A stretch of DNA of 64,000 nucleotides from contig NZ_CP137761.1 of assembly GCF_033449965.1 (NCBI RefSeq), forward strand, positions 2,480,001 through 2,544,000, given 5' to 3'. Shown in pieces: positions 61,556 to 64,000 of the stretch; positions within the stretch are counted from its first letter, which is position 1; the number at the start of each line of letters is the position of its first letter. The notes under the pieces were generated by a model. The model saw nothing but the letters and a program-made list of their open reading frames with translations, was not told the DNA's origin and ran no database searches. The DNA comes from Bacillus sp. T3. Its GTDB lineage: Bacteria; Bacillota; Bacilli; Bacillales; Cytobacillaceae. The position numbers and the translations under genes are program-made.

Positions 61556-62803
61556 TTATCCCCTAATTTGTCCATTTCCGTATATATAAAACTTACTAGA
61601 AGTAAGCGCTGGTAAACCCATTGGTCCACGTGCATGGAGCTTTTGTGTACTTATTCCAATTTCTGCCCCATAGCCAAATTCAAATCCATCAGTAAAACGC
61701 GTTGAAGCATTATGATAAACAGCCGCAGCGTCCACTTTTGTTAAAAAGACATCTGCATTTTCATTATTCTCGGTGATGATGGCTTCTGAATGTTTTGTTC
61801 CATATTGATTAATATGCTTGATAGCCTCTTCAACACTATCAACAACCTTCATGCTAACTTTTAGCGCTAAATATTCTGTGTGCCAGTCTTCTTCGGTCGC
61901 ATGCTTTGCTGCTTGAAAAGTTTGACAAACCTTTTCATCACCGAATACTTCAACACCATAGTCATCAAGCGTTTTTAATAGTTTTTCCCCATTTTCAGCA
62001 AACCATTTTTCATGAATTAAAATGGTTTCAATCGCATTGCATACGGATGGACGCTGTGTTTTGCCATTTATAGCGATTTGCTCTGCCATTTCAAAATTAG
62101 CAGTTTCATCAATAAAAATATGACAATTTCCTGCACCAGTTTCCAAAACTGGTACGGAAGCTTCACGAACAACTGTATCAATTAGGTTTTTTCCACCTCG
62201 AGGGATCAGTACATCCAAATACTCGTTGAGATGGAATAATTCATTTGCAGTTTCGTGACTCGTATCTTCTATTAATTGCACCGCGGTTAATGGTAGATCA
62301 GTTTGTGCCAAGGCACGATGGATTGATTGAACTAAAGCCATATTTGAAAAACGAGCCGAAGAGCTTCCGCGTAGGATGACCGCATTGCCAGTTTTTAAAG
62401 ACAAGGTTGCTGCATCAATGGTTACATTGGGTCTTGCCTCGTATATCATCCCTATGACGCCAATTGGAACTCTTCGTTTCTTAATGACAAGCCCATTATC
62501 TTTCTGAATACTTTCAAGTGTTTCCCCAATTGGATCTTTAAGCTCTATTAGCAAGCCAATTGCCTCTGCCATATCCTTGATGCGTTTTTCGTTTAATAAG
62601 ATTCTGTCTAGAATCGATTCATTAAAACCTTTCAATTTTCCTTGCTCTATATCTTTTTTGTTTTCAGCAATAATCGTTTCTTGGTCCTTCAAGAGCTGCT
62701 CAGCAATTTTTGCTAACGCATTGTTTTTTTGTGCAGTCGACACCCCGATTAAGGCAAAGCTCGCCTTTTTGGCTAATGCTCCTTTTTCTTTCACTTCACT
62801 CAT
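61556..62803 (-). CDS. proA: Gamma-glutamyl phosphate reductase
   Basis: A 415-residue aldehyde-dehydrogenase-fold enzyme making glutamate semialdehyde in proline synthesis. It has RRVPIGVIGMIYEARPNVTI, GNAVILRGSSSA, the nucleophile region TQRPSVCNAIETI, and FGYGAEIGISTQKLHARGPM near the end. The ATG at 62803 has AAAGGGGGAG upstream. It follows proB by 14 bases, as one operon. The frame is intact. Confidence 0.96.
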   Translation of the reverse strand: MSEVKEKGALAKKASFALIGVSTAQKNNALAKIAEQLLKDQETIIAENKKDIEQGKLKGFNESILDRILLNEKRIKDMAEAIGLLIELKDPIGETLESIQKDNGLVIKKRRVPIGVIGMIYEARPNVTIDAATLSLKTGNAVILRGSSSARFSNMALVQSIHRALAQTDLPLTAVQLIEDTSHETANELFHLNEYLDVLIPRGGKNLIDTVVREASVPVLETGAGNCHIFIDETANFEMAEQIAINGKTQRPSVCNAIETILIHEKWFAENGEKLLKTLDDYGVEVFGDEKVCQTFQAAKHATEEDWHTEYLALKVSMKVVDSVEEAIKHINQYGTKHSEAIITENNENADVFLTKVDAAAVYHNASTRFTDGFEFGYGAEIGISTQKLHARGPMGLPALTSSKFYIYGNGQIRG

Positions 62804-62817
62804 TTTTTTCTCCCCCT

Positions 62818-63909
62818 TTACACTTTTACCCATTTATCACGATGAATGACAGCAATTGCTGCAGTTGTTGTAAGCTCGTCTGTCCGCTTGCCTTTGATTT
62901 TGTTTAAATCAGCTGAAGAATATAAAACTTCTCCCTTACCCAGTAACCCAGATGAACCATACACTTCCACGACTTCACCTTTTTCAAATGAACCTTCAAC
63001 TTTATAGATGCCGGCAGGTAATAGACTTTTACCATTAAATAAAAGTGCTTCCTCTGCCCCTTGATCCACATGAATTTTACCAGAAATCTCAGAATGTAAG
63101 GCAATCCATTGTTTATTATTCGTTACGGTCGGTAGTGCATCACCACCGATATAAGTCCCATCGCCTTTGCCTTCTAAAATCTCAAGTAATTTCATCCTTC
63201 CTTTTCCATGACCAATAAACACTCGAACACCTAATAATAAAGCCGTTTTGGCAGCGATGAGCTTTGATAGCATCCCACCTGTTCCAACATTCGAGCCTGC
63301 TCCTTCGGCAACATTCAGCATTTCGTCTGTCACGACATGAAGAAAATCCAACTTCTTCGCATCAGGATTGGTTCTAGGATTCGCATCATATAAACCATTT
63401 ATATCCGTCAAAATAATGAGCTGTTCTGCATGAACAAGACCACTTACTAATGCAGAAAGCATATCATTATCACCAAATGTCAGCTCTTCAACGGAAACCG
63501 TATCATTTTCATTAATAATCGGGAGAATCCCTCTTTCTAGTAACTCTGTCAAAGTTGAATAAGCATTTCGATATCGGTCTTTCTTTGAGAAATCCTTTCT
63601 CGTAAGTAAAATTTGCGCGGGAACGATATTAAATTTGCCGAGTTGCTCCATGTAGGATTGGATTAATAGGCTTTGCCCAACTGCAGCAGCAGCTTGTTTC
63701 CCTTTTAAAGTGACAGGTCTTGAAGGATAGCCGAGACGTTTAAATCCAGCTGCCACAGCACCTGAAGAGACTAGCACTACCTCGTGTCCTTCTGAGCGAA
63801 GTGCGGCAATGGCTTCAATATGATCGGTGAATTTTTCATAATCGATTTCACCTTTTGAATTAGTTAATGAGCTACTTCCGATTTTTACGACTACCCGCTT
63901 TTTTTCCAT
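62818..63909 (-). CDS. proB: Glutamate 5-kinase
   Basis: A 363-residue enzyme that phosphorylates glutamate for proline synthesis. The amino acid kinase domain has VVVKIGSSSLTNSKGEIDYE, VLVSSGAVAAGF and ENDTVSVEELTFGDNDMLSA, then NVGTGGMLSKLIAAKTA. A PUA domain follows from about residue 275 (GKIHVDQGAEEALL to the end). It lies just upstream of proA. In Bacillus proBA is often controlled by a tRNA-Pro T-box; only 91 bases of the upstream region are in the window and no T-box motif is seen in them. Confidence 0.96.
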   Translation of the reverse strand: MEKKRVVVKIGSSSLTNSKGEIDYEKFTDHIEAIAALRSEGHEVVLVSSGAVAAGFKRLGYPSRPVTLKGKQAAAAVGQSLLIQSYMEQLGKFNIVPAQILLTRKDFSKKDRYRNAYSTLTELLERGILPIINENDTVSVEELTFGDNDMLSALVSGLVHAEQLIILTDINGLYDANPRTNPDAKKLDFLHVVTDEMLNVAEGAGSNVGTGGMLSKLIAAKTALLLGVRVFIGHGKGRMKLLEILEGKGDGTYIGGDALPTVTNNKQWIALHSEISGKIHVDQGAEEALLFNGKSLLPAGIYKVEGSFEKGEVVEVYGSSGLLGKGEVLYSSADLNKIKGKRTDELTTTAAIAVIHRDKWVKV

Positions 63910-63938
63910 TTTTTCAAGCCTCCGTGATTGTTAAAAGT

Positions 63939-63956
63939 GCAAGCGATGTTGCTTGC
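63939..63956 (-). other. Hairpin in the proBA leader
   Basis: GCAAGC pairs with GCTTGC around a six-base loop, followed on the minus strand by ACTTTTAAC. It lies 30 bases before the proB start. It could be a weak terminator at the end of a regulatory leader that continues beyond the window. Confidence 0.4.
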
Positions 63957-64000
63957 AGAAGACATTTTTATTTTTTAATAAAATGTGTTAATGACGTTGT

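Noticed and set aside
63910..64000. T-box leader of proBA
   Set aside because: No TGGNACCGCG antiterminator motif is visible in the 91 bases available; the window ends too soon to decide.
1..64000. CRISPR arrays, rRNA or tRNA genes, prophage or DNA transposons
   Set aside because: No regularly spaced repeats, no cloverleaf-like runs, and no transposase, integrase or phage structural gene was found on either strand.

Overview
The window comes from a low-GC, endospore-forming Firmicute, very probably a Bacillaceae (Bacillus or Neobacillus-like) chromosome. The signs are Shine-Dalgarno sites of the AGGAGG type before almost every gene, frequent TTG and GTG starts, small acid-soluble spore proteins (sspN, tlp, sspO, sspP), a YjcZ-family spore peptide, and gene order shared with Bacillus subtilis (yneR-yneQ-yneP, tlp, yneN, acnA, sspO, sspP; ykoS/ykoT; kbl-tdh; proBA).

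Layout. 1-5.3 kb: a small orphan gene, a CapA-like phosphoesterase, yneR/Q/P and a tandem CbbX-type AAA+ ATPase. 5.4-12.8 kb: spore genes and aconitase, interrupted by a complete group II intron (about 10.27-12.16 kb) sitting directly behind a terminator, plus GC-rich interspersed repeats. 12.9-16.0 kb: a selenocysteine locus. It holds selA, a SelW/Rdx-like selenoprotein with an in-frame UGA (C-x-x-U) that ordinary gene calling would miss, and a divergent selD that also reads through UGA. 16.1-20.9 kb: an envelope-stress set (two-component system, HtrA-type protease, membrane protein, PspA). 21-26.3 kb: a membrane-anchored parvulin, the threonine-degradation pair kbl-tdh and an MprF-type C-terminal domain protein. 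26.5-36.8 kb: a 1153-residue polytopic membrane protein, a B12/radical SAM enzyme, a methyltransferase, the RNA polymerase-recycling factor HelD and a diguanylate cyclase. 37-48.6 kb: yeeI, ppnP, an MFS transporter, nested repeats, an ABC transporter, a GDSL hydrolase, ilvD, a CoA-type NUDIX hydrolase and several small proteins. 48.6-54.8 kb: ykoT/ykoS-like glycosyltransferase pair, a LysE exporter, an APC permease. 55-64 kb: ilvA behind a striking leader hairpin, a HAD phosphatase, a crotonase, a secreted cyclic-nucleotide phosphodiesterase and proBA.

Six otherwise intact genes (selD, pspA, the MFS gene, ilvD, ilvA, cpdB-like) carry single-base frameshifts, eight in all. Six of the seven one-base insertions can be explained by the same extra plus-strand A inside a C-A-G context, whichever strand the gene is on. 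This looks like a systematic sequencing or consensus artefact rather than gene decay. These genes are therefore listed as full-length CDS spanning the shift.

No rRNA, tRNA, CRISPR array, prophage or intact DNA transposon was recognised. selB and the tRNA-Sec gene (selC), needed for the Sec locus to work, were not seen in the window.
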